NCBI GenBank assembly: GCA_002633005.1
Contig: NMRA01000396.1
Location: 1-64,000 of the forward strand
Reading direction: 5' to 3'
DNA: 64,000 bases
Source: Phoronis australis
Taxonomy: Eukaryota; Phoronida; Phoronidae
Position numbers and translations under genes: made by a program. Positions 34,495-45,767 of the stretch are shown piece by piece. How positions within the stretch are numbered: the stretch's first letter is position 1; each line of letters opens with the position of its first letter. The notes beneath the pieces are model-generated. The model was not told where the DNA came from. It saw only the letters and a list, made by a program, of their open reading frames with translations, and made no database searches.

Positions 34495-34827
34495 TTACGA
34501 CTTCGCCATGTAATAATCTATATGTATAGGTAGCTTTCTCGTAACGTTTCCGGCTTTTTCTCGGCTCCGGCAAATCGATTTAAATTGTATTTATGTACAC
34601 GAATTCTCGAAAACGGCTCTGTGAATTACACTGAAACTTTCAAAGTTTAATGTTTGTTTACCGATCTCCAAAACGGAGCTAGGATTTTCCTTTTAAATGT
34701 CTAGTTTTTTTGAAGGCCCGCAGCCAGCATTCCGTGAGGGTGGTCGGAATTCAAGCTAGATCGGTAGACCTTTGATTATTGCAATCGTCCACACTGCAGG
34801 GTTTTCGGTAAGGCCCTTGACTCTTAA

Positions 34828-34860
34828 TAAGGGGGGGGGGGGGGGTNGTGGGTAGGAGGG
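34828..34860. repeat. G homopolymer run with an ambiguous base
   Basis: A run of about 16 G followed by T, N and GTGGGTAGG. It is a likely sequencing or assembly weak point. Confidence 0.85.
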
Positions 34861-35184
34861 GAGAGAAGTTTTTATACACAAAGATGATTCTCAGCTCATG
34901 TTCCTGTGATAAGACGGAATTCGTTATACCAGAAATGAGGATATCGTGACGGTTGCAAAATACGGGACTCAGATTCGAATATAATGTGGTCCAGAAAGAG
35001 AACGTTCTCGCGTTACCTCCTGTTAAACTTTCAAATCAAGCGTGCTTAAATAAGTGATTACATTCCATTGCATACTCGGACGGAAATATTTAGTAGGAGA
35101 ATGACTTGACGAAATTTTTGTCTGGTTGTATATTTGCGTGTTACTTAAGTTGCTTATATCGCTGGAAATGAGAACAGCTCGCTA

Positions 35185-36530
35185 TTCCTAAGGTTTACTA
35201 TTCTGAAGCTTCATTACTCCGAAAATATCTAAAATTTCGAACCCGAGTGTACTTTTTATACATCTACATGCAAAAATAATTGATATTTCGGTTATTGTGA
35301 GGCAGCGGTGTACATACCGACGACAACGCCCGAGTACTAAATCACTTTCTTTGAATTTCGTGCTCATGTGAAATTGCCCGCATGTCTCAAGTTACGAATA
35401 CGGCAAAATGAGTACGTACTTCCATTTTGAAAAGAAAATGATAAATTATCAACCACGATATATTCATGAAATCCAAGTCAAAATCGCATCATTTCACAGC
35501 GCGACTGAAAATGTCGCAGAATGTGTTATTGTGGTTTGACATCATTTTGGTTAAGTCGGTGTATTACATCACTTTCTGTTGTTGTTTACTACCACTTTCT
35601 CAGAATAGGGAATTAGTAATGCTTCCTATTCCTAGAACTGTTTGTTATTGATCGTAGTACATCCCTTATTTTTTATCTTGTTTCATTGGTTAATTAGCGT
35701 TTCTCTAGTCTCTATACCTGTATCAATTATTTTTACTTGTATTCAGTAGTAGTAGTTGTTGATTTTCCGCATTCAGAGTTGTTCTCTTCATGTAACGTTT
35801 GTAGTCTTCAATATACTAGTCAACACTCATCTCTTGTTCTTTCCTACAAACCACCTCTGCGTACCTACAGTAGCCAAACCGCATTTTCCCCGTACGCCAC
35901 AGAAAAATTTTGGGCCACTGCGCCTCAGCCTAACCCACCGAAACCTCGCGCACGGCAGGATAGAAACTAAATGTAGTTAGTACGCTACCCTTCGCTGGCA
36001 GTCTTCATGAAGTCAGGGAGTTCCATTCAGTCTTCTTAAATTTAAAATTGACGTTGGTCCCTGCAGCCCTCACCCGAGACCAGGCGTTCGTTCAGTAGCT
36101 CTAGGACCTAGCTAAAATCCAGTCAGTCACGTGTTCTAATTTAATATACACGGGAATATCTCACGTAATATCGCGATGTCTTGTTTTTAACGAGATCCTA
36201 GCGTTACTGAACGGGAGGCAGATGTTGTCCGTGCTTGAGAGTGTGTCGTTAGTTAGATTCAAAAATCACGATTGGCAGTGATTTGAAATAAGCTCATTTG
36301 TAACCAATGTGATCATTTTTTAAGAAATATTCAACTCTTACACTTTTTAAATGGCTACTAAATCATGATTGACATAAACACAATACTTTTTTCATTTCAA
36401 TTCTGATTCATTACCAGTAGTGAACTTTTGAAGGTATCGAAACTTCAGGGAAATGAGTTTTCGGAGTACCGAACCTTCGGAGTAGTGGAATTTCGGAGTA
36501 GTGAACCTTCAGAATAGTGACATGTAAACT
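35185..36530. mobile_element. Second foldback-like pair with CTACTCCGAA arms
   Basis: Left: ACTATTCTGAAGCTTCATTA then CTCCGAA (about 35195-35225). Right: the inverse motif in four tandem 16-17 bp units, TTCGGAGTAGTGAACC-like, at about 36459-36525. Opposed arms 1.3 kb apart suggest another element whose terminal repeats are minisatellite-like. No target-site duplication was found, and a MITE copy (36087-36214) lies inside. Confidence 0.4.
36087..36214. mobile_element. Short inverted-repeat MITE, copy 2
   Basis: GTTCAGTAGCTCTAGGACC at the left and the complement of GATCCTAGCGTTACTGAAC at the right. It shares the interior TCTCACGTAAT and the ends with the copy at 6268-6397. Confidence 0.65.
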
Positions 36531-37483
36531 TGGAAATATTTCCCATAAAGTTTATTGCTCGTATGAAGTCTGTGAGTCTGTGCACCATTGACACTGGTTG
36601 ACAGGAGAAGACTTTATTCATTGACCAAAGTTTTCATTAGGTCTAGACCTACCTTTTCCCAATAATGTGAATATGCTTGTTGAGGTTTCCTTAGTGCAAG
36701 AAAACACGGTAGTTAAACGTCTGGTTTTTTGAGCAACGACGGAGGTCTGCCTAAGTATAATGAACTTACTGTCGTCGTGTACTGAATTTAAAAGAACGGA
36801 AGCACACACACATGTATATGTATGCATGTCGATACACCAATCCACAATCAAAGTGGACACTGGATGAACAACATATTTGACGATCACTTTCAATTCGAAA
36901 TTTGAAAATGCCTGCACCATACGAAAATAGCAGATAACAATAACCTATATTCTGCTGAGTAATAAAAAATTCTTAACATCGTTTTTGATGTAAATTGCGT
37001 TTACATTGAAAGGGATTTCATTACCAAAGGGTTATATTGCTATGAATATCCCTTTTTAAAAATGAAATTTGACTTAAAAAGGCGGTAACTTAAAAATAAT
37101 AATGGCACATGAATATAAAACATATTTTTATAATTTTTGGTCTGTTTTTATTCAGATAATATGTACTTTTACTAGTTAGCATAGTCTGGATTTTATATAC
37201 ATGTACGAGTTAGAAGGGAAGCCACTAAATAAGGTTTAAGCTAATATTGAATAGCAGCGTCAGTAGAAATATTTATCATACGTAAGTGATGTACGGCCAT
37301 ACAATTTGTTTTGTTCAACAATGAAACATTTGATTTGTTCACTTCAAATGACAAGAGAAGTTACACTGGAAAAAATGGAAACTATTGAATACCCACTTCG
37401 CAGCAGGCACAATTTAAGTAATTCGGTAGTAAGTTAGATCACGAAATAAAATGGTAAGTCGAAGTCCACAAACAGGAAGAGAG

Positions 37484-37754
37484 CATGCTCGCATCACCCA
37501 GGGGGTGGGGGTGGGGGGGGGTTCGGGGGCTCGAATGAGCCCCCCATTTAGCGAAGTGGGCAAAAAGACCGGCTCAGAGAAACAAAAAGACCATGAAAAC
37601 AAGACAAAAGTCCACTAAAACGGAGAAAATGCACAGTTCATAGCTCTGAACCTGGTACCCCGTTCTTTTTCTTTTTAGTACCCCTTTTGTTAGTAACCGG
37701 TTCACATTGTCAAAAATTCAAGCGCGCCTATAATTTAGGCTGGGTTCGCGCATG
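37484..37754. mobile_element. GCGTACCCAGC-ended repeat, copy 2
   Basis: It has a G-rich left shoulder, then AAAAAGACC...GACAAAAGTCC and CCCCGTTCTTTTTCTTTTTA, ending AGGCTGGGTTCGCGCATG. The same order of words is found at 61441-61690, and the end matches copy 1. Confidence 0.65.
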
Positions 37755-40397
37755 CAGAGAGAAGATGACAAATTGTGCCACCTAGAGGAAGACCACGTAG
37801 CTTGCGAATAAACTGAATATCAAGGAGACCAGTTCAATCAGAAGTTTGCTTAGTATGTGTATCAATGACACATGTAGTGATTGTATTTCGCACCCTGTCA
37901 GGTGCTTACACTTGCTTGCATGCCTATGTGCAGCTTTGAAAAAACAGAGGCGCTAGGCTGAAATAGATGCGGCCGACTTTCAGTAGATGAGCAAAAACAC
38001 AATTGGCATAGATAGGTTATAAGAAGGTACAGTGTCGACCATAAAAAAATAACTGTGATTTCCGGCATGCCCACACCAACCTGCACCACAATACCTTTCA
38101 GATCACCTGCTTGCTGGTAAACCATTGAAGCAAATTACGAATTTTACGTAAAAGTCTCCGAGATACGCCTTTTGCGTATTCCTATCGTAATCGGTGTATT
38201 AGCATTGCTAACGAACCCCCGCGACAGGCGTACCCCACAAATTGTGCCGATAGTGAGGGGTTAAGATCTTTATAGGAAAGTAGGTGCGTGACTTTTGTAA
38301 ACCATACGAACAAACTCGCATAGGCCGGTTGCTTACAGTTTAGCATTTGTAGTAATCCCCTTGGAGATCGTAGAAAGAATCTTTATTGAAAAAATACATT
38401 AAGATGAGAAACTTGCATCTTAAAATGCAGAAAACTGGAAATGTAATTATATATTAGTTGCCTGGTATCAGACGCCTCTTCATATCGAATGCCCCGCGCT
38501 GCTTCCAAATCCATATGTTTATTCATCTCAAATTATAGACACAGTAGCCGATGGTCAGGGATAAGCCAAACTAACAATTTGATCCCCCACGCTCACCTTT
38601 ACAACACTTTTCTTGATCCCTGTTACACTACTCACCTGAACGATCTTGGGGGACACTCGGCTGCTGGAGGTCACTATTATGCTTGAAAATAACAAATAAC
38701 AGACAGAGAGAGAGAGAGAGAGAGAAGTAAAGAGGTATCAAAGCACAATGACCTTACTTTCCTAATGCAGAATTGACAGAAATATTAACCAAGGTTGCCT
38801 TCCGGATGATTTATATCAGAAACATAACAAGTACAAAACCATTTATCACTTAGTTGATCGTCATCAATCAAGTTCAAACCTAATACATTTGTAGTTTGTA
38901 CATACTTCATTTGTAAGATCCTAAACTATATAATTTTGAATGATTGCCTAGGATATAGGATATGCTCGATTGCATTACCCAGCAGATATCTTTGCCGGCT
39001 AGACATGCGAAATGGGGATATGTCTGCAGAAATCGCAGGCGATAATTTCAGGAAACAGGCCTTCGATTGCCTGTTTTTAGGAATCTAACGAAGCGTTACG
39101 ATCCAGATTTGCAGCCAAAGATATTTGGTGTATCGTGGACATGTCTGGGCCTTCACTTATTGGGTGTATGATGTATTCATCGTTATTTGCTCATTGTTGC
39201 GACACGATGTACTGGCATTTTTATCGCATTACGTGTATGTCTTGGTCACGTGTCTGAGGACGATGCTCAGCCGATTCCGTCGATTGAGTTACGGAGACTA
39301 TCCGATCAGGAGTAGCGCTCACAATGATTTACATGTAAAATATGTAAAGGGATACTACTCTGACGTTGGTCACTCATCGGTAGAACGTCGAGACGTGGCA
39401 GCTGACGTCGGACAAAATATGAAGTGGGCCGGCTACCTCCAGGTCAACGGTCGATTATTAGCGGATGTCGAACAACATCATCCGGTCATCTGCCGACTTC
39501 CTGCTTGTGCAAAATAAAGCAATTGACGAAATCACTCTGTTATGTCCAACGGTACAGCTATTTGCTAAATCTGGTGCCGACGCCCTCTAGTCTAGTATCC
39601 ATCTATAGGAGACATAGAAATTCTTGGTAGTATAAGGTTTTTTGATTGTTTTACGTTGATTTGGTTCCCCCTGAAGCATTTTAGCTGGGCTGTAATCCTG
39701 AAAACTTTGAGCATTTATTTAAATATGCAGATTAAGACTGCCAGTATGCAAAATTATAGTTTTGCTCGTAACTTACTAACAAAGTATCATAGTGAGATTA
39801 TATTGATGTTTTTTACCTCTGTTTCAAAAGTCAATGTCTTCAATCTAGCTAGTTTATGCTACCTGTGGGTAAATCGAAAAAAATCGCATAATTAACGCAA
39901 TTTAAGGACACCATTATTCAAATACCTACTTGCGTATATAGCTAGGATAAAAAGCACCACAGGTAAATTGTATTGATATTTTGTTCCATGATTCTGTGGT
40001 CAATTAATTTAATGAAATCAGTGTGCAAGCTGCTGTGTGATAAATTCATGCAAATAACTGCCACCCATATCCAAAATTTTGTTTCTATTCGTGTTTGCCA
40101 TAGGAGGCAGTTCATGTAAATCACCTTGATATTTGCACCCATGTTTTCGTCGTCAAGAAATTTAATGAAATCCGTTTGCTAGACATTACATCATAAATTT
40201 GCATAATTTACAACTGATGTAAATACTTGTTGACACTATTCATTTTAAATGAGTCCCCTAACAGATGCAATTAATGCAGATACAAGGTATGCGTGTGAAT
40301 TAATCACACAATTGCAATTAATTACAAGGTTTCCATAACTCACTCTAGTTTTTCCACAAAGGGCATTGTTCAGCTAATTACTTAATATCATGTCACT
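37755..40397. other. Nothing recognised apart from a (GA)n run
   Basis: Mixed AT-rich DNA. A (GA)n microsatellite lies at about 38703-38726. An open frame at 39125-39517 lacks family resemblance, splice context or codon pattern, so I do not call it. Confidence 0.4.
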
Positions 40398-40810
40398 AAG
40401 GGGTGGAAACATCGTCTGTGTAAGCGCCTCAAAGTTTCAGTTACGATCATCATGAAATCCAGTCTCGGACCAGCAGCAACAAAATCCCGAGATTTTCATC
40501 CCTAAACTCGACACAGGCACCGAACTTTCTTCTATACACGATGACCAAAGTTCCATGGACCATATTTCAAAGACATGCTTTTATATTCTAGCTGCAAGTT
40601 AGGGATACGACCATGGAACCTATATAGTAGTCTTTGGGAATGGAATTTGGTCATCATGTATGGAGCCTTTTCGGTGCGTGTGTGTAGTTCAGGGGTGCAA
40701 ATCTGCGGATTTGTACCGCGGGTTTGGTGTCGTTGGGTCCGGAATTGATGTTACGGGATCGATCGTAACAGAATGTTTGAGGTTCCATTGTGGAATTGTT
40801 TCCACCCCTT
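40398..40810. mobile_element. 413-bp palindromic element
   Basis: AAGGGGTGGAAACA at the left and TGTTTCCACCCCTT at the right. The arms stay alignable inwards (TTACGATC, GCACCGAA, GATGACCAAA), so the whole unit can fold on itself with a short centre near 40590. No coding capacity. A MITE is likely; the target-site duplication is not clear. Confidence 0.6.
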
Positions 40811-41149
40811 GGTTATGTAAGCGGAAAACCATTGCAGCAGTTAATATAGTTACAATTAGTCAACCAATACAGGCAAGTTGACTTCTGGATTCGACTTAAT
40901 TATATGTAATTCCATTATGTGCTCTGAAAGTGGACCCGATCAGACATTTAAGAATCTGTTGAAATGAGAACGATACAGTTTGATTTTTGATAACTTTTAT
41001 AGTTATAGGAGAAACCTGAAAATGAAAACTGAGACGCGATTCGTGATCCAAGTAGTCAACGTTTCAGTTTATTGGGGACACAAAAATAATTCATAGTTTA
41101 GGTTGTAGTGGCATTTTCAGGGTCACAGCTCTACAAATAATTATTTCAC

Positions 41150-41400
41150 AAAATGTACCAGATGAGTACCTTAATTACAAGAGATAACACACGCTTTTTG
41201 CGATACCAAATGTCTAATTTAGTGTCGGCTACTAAATGGCACAGGTTAGTATAGTACCAAATGGGTACATAATACCAAATGGGTATTGGCCGATTGCCTA
41301 ACAAGTGGGTCGAGTAAAACGGCAAATTCAGTAATAGGTACCAAGTGGGTACAATCTGCCATATGGGCAAATATCATATGAAGTACCAAGTGGGTACACT
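41150..41400. repeat. Cluster of GTACCAARTGGGTAC-like palindromes
   Basis: At least five copies or near copies: ATACCAAATG, GTACCAAATGGGTAC, ATACCAAATGGGTAT, GTACCAAGTGGGTAC twice, and a relative TGCCATATGGGCA. Each is itself a near palindrome. They lie about 350 bp beyond the end of the hydrolase reading frame of the retroelement and could belong to its terminal repeats, which is inference only. Confidence 0.6.
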
Positions 41401-41740
41401 AATCATCCAACTGGGCTATAACAGCCTGGCAAAGCAGATTCCAGACAAGCTGAGTGACCAGACCAGCCGGAGAGATAGAAAGAGATAATGTAAGGAACTT
41501 GATGTTGTGGCTCAATGTGTACAACATGGGCAGGGTTGTTCATGGATGAACAATCCTGTCAAAGGCCACAACCCGCAGGCCGAGGAACTGGTAGTCAAGG
41601 GACAAATAGAAGTGGAAGGGGATGTGGGAAAAATAGGTGCAGGTGAACAATATAACACGATATAATATAACACAATATGTGGTGATACACGCAAACAAAC
41701 TACCATCTAAAAAACACTTACCTAAGCATAACTAAGAGAG

Positions 41741-42323
41741 CTATTGACCATACACTCGGAGTCCACCAGCAGTGAAATGCTCTATGGCACCCTTTATGGA
41801 GTTGAGAAAAATATCATTTCCTAACGGGGACAGGTGGGCTCCATCTGGATAGAACAACAATCTGGCATCCGTCGTAATGTCAGGGTGCATGATGTAGCAA
41901 CCAGAATGAGTGAGAACAGTCTTAGCCGCCAAGGAGATGAATCTGGCCCTGGCGGTGTTCATGATTTCCATGGAACCTCTTTGACATTGTAACCGTGGTG
42001 GTATTGTTGATCAAACAATTGTACTGCGTGAAAATTTGTTTTAGCACTCTAGAAATATCTGCCTTTGAAGAGGTACGTAGATCATGTAATTTGGTGTAAC
42101 CAATGTCGTTGCCAGCGCAGTGCAGGATGATGTACGACGGCTGGTCTTCAAGGCGACTCATCGTCCACAGTTTGGGGATGAGCTGGTTCCAACGGAGTCC
42201 GCTTAAACGTTGCCAAAAGAGATGCCCTGTATCCCCACTTGCTGTAACCCCAAGTTCGTGCCACCGGGGTTTGTCCTGGTATGAACAAATGCCCATTTGA
42301 TGATCAACGATCCCATAATCCAT
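41741..42323 (-). pseudogene. SGNH hydrolase domain of the Ngaro-like element, frameshifted
   Basis: The first frame (42323-41922) begins MDYGIVDHQMG, where an SGNH block I serine would be expected after Gly, and contains block III as HCAGNDIG near 42105. A frameshift near 41945 moves to a second frame (41971-41741) with block V as YPDGAHLSPLGNDIF (Asp and His present). SGNH hydrolases in retrotransposons are thought to act on esters or lipids, with an unproven role. Loss of the nucleophile and the frameshift make this copy inactive. Confidence 0.68.
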
Positions 42324-42424
42324 ACGGCTCTGAAAGACTTAGACCGTCTTTCAGAACCAGTCCAAATTGTGGACTAATAGTTTTCAGAATTAATACGAAC
42401 ATTCGTTTTATATGCGTATGACTG

Positions 42425-43228
42425 TGTAGACCATCTGCCTGCGTGTCTGATTCATCCCAGTGTCCATCCAGCTGTGCTTGTCGCTGTGGCAGCACCGACT
42501 CAGAATGAATGTGACCAGTACAGTGTATCTGCCGTGTTCCACGTACATGTACAGTTTCTTCATTGCCAACTGGAGGGTAGCGCTAAACTGTTAGCAAATA
42601 AGGGGTTTTCCTCCAAAATGACAAAGTGACTGGTGGACTCGTGGTGGTCTGAGTTTGCGAAATTTGAGTATCTTGTCCACCGGGCAAATGAGTGTTTGGT
42701 GGGTTAAGGGATGTACAACTAGTGTCGATGTTTTCCCACGCTGGTCGATCTTGGATGATGTGATTTTAATGAAGGCCATGATGTTGGCAAAGGTGACGTC
42801 GTCCGCTTAAACACTTCCGTTGTTTGGGGCAAATAACTCTGATATTCGGAAAAAAACAAAGAACGCCAAAAGGTACGCTGTCTTGAAAAGCTGCGTCTCG
42901 TATGTAGAGCAGTTAGATGCAGGCTGTGAACCAACTGGTATAGTATCTTCGGAGTAATTGGTAGTCGTGTGTCACAAGTTTTCGCACGACGTCGTTGGCC
43001 CTCCAGTGTCTTGGACACGATCAATATGTGGGCAACGTGTGGGTAACCACCCACCTTGCATTTAAAGTATACTACCGCGAAGTATGATTCAACGATACGA
43101 GCCGCACAACAACGGAGATACATGTACGAAACATAGGTAACTAGATGGTCAATTCGAGGGCACCAGCAAAGTGACAGGTTATTCTGTTGACTATACGACT
43201 CAAATGACTGGATACCTTGGTCATACAC
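42425..43228 (-). pseudogene. Tyrosine recombinase of the Ngaro-like element, broken
   Basis: The core-binding part (43228-42900) ends in RLPITPKILYQLVHSL, a hallmark of DIRS-group recombinases. A frameshift follows, then ITSSKIDQRGKTSTLVV and ICPVDKILKF (42779-42591). In the C-terminal box the segment HSF-stop-VGAAT has a TGA at 42502-42500 where the catalytic arginine is expected, one transition from CGA. A GRW motif follows near 42445. The position where I expect the nucleophilic tyrosine reads Asn, but alignment there is uncertain. Confidence 0.72.
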
Positions 43229-43409
43229 TTTATGGGTGTTGTTGGAGATGGATGTCTGGATTAGTCTAGCTGCCTGATCGTGGAGATCAGTTGCTGAAAT
43301 TGGTGGGGTATTGGTTCTGGCGATGCGTTTGTCTCTGGTGCCAACGAGCGAAATCTTCCCACCTGTTTGCGGGAGATAGCATCGGCAACACGATCATCAA
43401 CACGTCACA

Positions 43410-43725
43410 CGGCTCTTAAGGCAACGTTATGACGTAGGGCCTAATGAGTTGTATGACAGTCTTAGATTTAGATGACTTACGGTTGATGACGTGGACCAAG
43501 GCTTCATTGTCTATCTATGAGATGATTTTCGTATTGGAAAAGGAAGTGCCCCAGATACAAAATGCTAATACTACAGAAACCACTTCTAAGAATGTCATGT
43601 CCACCATGAAGGCAGGGCAGTCGATTGGCCACGAGTAGAATGCCCACTGCTTGTTGAAGATGGCCCCAGCTCCTAAGTTCAATGTGCCTGCGTTGTCAGT
43701 GTAGAGAGAGAGAACGTCGTTTGTG
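43410..43725 (-). pseudogene. RNase H domain of the Ngaro-like element, one stop
   Basis: From about 43706 downward the - strand reads LYTDNAGTLNLGAGAIFNKQ, then FLEVVSVVLAFCIWG, then a stop (TAG), then IDNEALVHVINRKSSKSK. Asp, Glu and Asp of the RNase H active site are recognisable at the start of each block. One stop lies inside, and the frame ends near 43410. Confidence 0.65.
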
Positions 43726-43924
43726 GTTCATTCCGACTCGGGGAAGATTGTGACCCCATTGAATGAATCCAGAAACAACAACTTATAGCAGGATGTTATC
43801 CTTCATGTCATTAGACACCGATATGTGATGATGGGGTTTACGGGCCATGGACAGAGCATCATAGAATCTCCGAATGAAGGCTCGCGCGACTGGAACGGTC
43901 TTAGAGAAGAATCAGCATTAAAGT

Positions 43925-44833
43925 CTAAGATTCCAGCTCATGTCGTTTTATTCGTTTTTTGTGGACTGAGGCTGATAATGTGGCGCGGATTTGAGTGAGT
44001 TTCTTATCTGGTATTCTTATTTGCTGTTGAACAGTGTCAGAGTCCAGACCTAAGAATGTGAGCTCTGCTGAAGGACCAGCTATTTTATCTGTGGCAATGG
44101 GTTCACCGATTTCATAGCAGAGGGATGTGATGTGGGCCTTTAGTGTCTTGCAAGTGTCTGTGCCAGACAGCCCAAAAATATAAAGTCGTGAAGGTAGTGG
44201 TCCAATATTTTGTGTCCCGATCAAGTCTCGACGGCCCAGTGTAATGCTGTAGAGAATGTCTCGAAGAGGTAAGGTGATAAAGAGGCGCCAAATGGGAGGC
44301 ACTTGTCGATAAAGTAGTGCCCCTAGTTATGGTACCCTAAAAATCGGAAGGCTGACTTAATTTCCATTTTTGCTAGCTGGGCACACAGGCCAGCATGGCG
44401 GACCATATCTATAACTTATCAAAGCTTGTGTATTGCACGGTGCAGTAGTTTGGATTTATTCCGTCGTTGACACTGTCCCCTTTTGGATAAGAGAGATGGG
44501 AGATCATGCAAAAATCCCCTTCTGGTTCGGAGATCAGATCCAGCGGCGAGGTTCGAAGGTTATAGATGGAGCGTTTAGGAAAGGGCCTGCCATGCGGCCA
44601 AGGTCACATTCTTTAATGAGTGTGTCCCACAGCTGCTGGGGTTGGCAAGTTGCTAATAACAGGTTTCTTGCTGTGATGAGGCTTCTTCTGCCCGTGTACT
44701 GTAACCTAAAGCCATTTTGAACAAGGACTGAAGCACAGTTGGGGCCCGGGTACCCATGTAGAATGCGTTTGAATGCCAGCGGTTTGACATACGTTTGACC
44801 CAGGCTACAGATGTACTCGTGGTTTGGGTACAT
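43925..44833 (-). pseudogene. Reverse transcriptase of the Ngaro-like element, broken
   Basis: The N-terminal part (44833-44534) has TYVKPLAFKRILHGYPGPN and GRMAGPF. A block near 44510-44430 has SYPKGDSVNDGI. A block near 44370-44350 shows AKMEIKSAFR, so motif A reads Glu where Asp is expected. The distal part (44302-43925) has GEPIATDKIAGPSAELTFLG and IRIPDKKL. The polymerase YxDD signature near 44195 reads YLHD in its own frame. Blocks lie in different frames with stops between, and a segment after motif A is deleted. It cannot encode an active polymerase. Confidence 0.75.
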
Positions 44834-44927
44834 GGTCGATACTAGAGTTTCATAACACTAGAATAACTTGGTAGTATTCTACAATTCTAACGGGAGGGGA
44901 GGAATGAGTAAAGTAGGAGGGTTTGGG

Positions 44928-45767
44928 TTACAATGGCTTAGGCCTAAGGGGGGGGGGGGGATTTATGGTCAGGGAGGGTTGGGTTACGGAGGCAGATTGG
45001 GAATTGGTTGGCTGTACCATGGGAGGGCACTGGCCAGGATTTTTGGGTAGCCTGTAACATGTGATATTTCGGTGTGAGTCACCGCAGGTCATGCAGGTAT
45101 GCTTGTATCTGTACTGCCATGTAGTGCAATGTTCCTTGTAGTTGAAGGCAAAGCAGAGACTGGTAGGTGGCTGAGATACGGTGTCAATAGTGGAGCCAGT
45201 CATACATAGCAACCACAACTCCGGATCTAACTTTAACCATTGTGTGGCCGGGTCGCGAGCTTGTTCATCGTAAGGTATCCAACCTGTCCTGGTGCGCCGT
45301 GCCCCAAGTCGGATGTCATGTATGTACTTAAGTAGCTCCGGACCTCGGTGGGTGTGAGCTTCGATAAATATGGACGCAAATAAAAGAAAGGCATCAGTCC
45401 ATTTCTCAATGGGTGTTACTTTGTGTTTGGCTGGTTGTTGTAAAACGAAGCGGCTGTTAAAGTCCACCACTTGCTGTGGCGATGTGATGGTTGAGGTTGG
45501 GAGGAGGGTGCTAAGATCAACGTATTCGCCGTCATGATTTTTTTGTGTGGGAATTTGTGGACGTGCCTCATAATGTAGTAGAGTTACCTGAGAGGCTAAG
45601 TGACCTGATTGTTATTGAGTGGCTGTCAGTGCAGACGTAAATGCTTGGTCGCCCAGGCTGGTCGGGGCCTGGTCTAACAGCACCCTCTCTGTTATCGCTG
45701 ACCTAGTCCTGCTACTTTTAGTGGTGGGCCGGCCTGATTTTGTTGTCTTGCCTATGGCCTTTGCCAT
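44928..45767 (-). pseudogene. gag-like ORF1 of the Ngaro-like element, one stop
   Basis: ATG at 45767 opens a Lys/Arg/Ser/Thr-rich start (MAKAIGKTTKSGRPTTKSSR). One in-frame TAA at 45614-45612 interrupts it, after which the same frame runs on to 44928, about 280 codons in all. The second half has a capsid-like helical region and a Cys/His knuckle of the type CxxFNxxxCxxxxxYxHxCxxCGxxHxxxxC, though the first Cys is replaced, and then a Pro-rich tail. Apart from the single stop this is the best preserved part of the element. Confidence 0.72.

Larger units (their letters stand above)
33511..34522. mobile_element. 1.0-kb long-inverted-repeat element carrying a SINE
   Basis: The arms at about 33511-33680 and 34300-34522 are inverted copies. 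Termini TATAGATTATTACATGGCGA and its complement are near-perfect, and GATCGATCTACC / AAAGCCGAGG-type words match in inverse order further in. The middle (about 33680-34300) includes a tRNA-like SINE head at 34138-34205. No transposase is seen; a non-autonomous DNA transposon is likely. Confidence 0.7.
41741..45767 (-). mobile_element. Ngaro-like tyrosine-recombinase retrotransposon, inactivated
   Basis: Read on the - strand the order is gag (45767-44928), reverse transcriptase (44833-43925), RNase H (about 43720-43410), tyrosine recombinase (43228-42425) and SGNH hydrolase (42323-41741). DIRS-order elements integrate by a tyrosine recombinase instead of a DDE integrase. The Ngaro branch typically carries an SGNH/GDSL-type hydrolase and lacks the methylase of DIRS1, so the layout points to Ngaro. 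Every coding part carries stops or frameshifts, and several catalytic positions are changed. The terminal split repeats were not located, so the true ends lie outside these coordinates. Confidence 0.78.

Noticed and set aside
39125-39517. 130-codon open frame on the + strand
   Set aside because: It begins at GTG, resembles no family and lacks splice signals; the length is compatible with chance.
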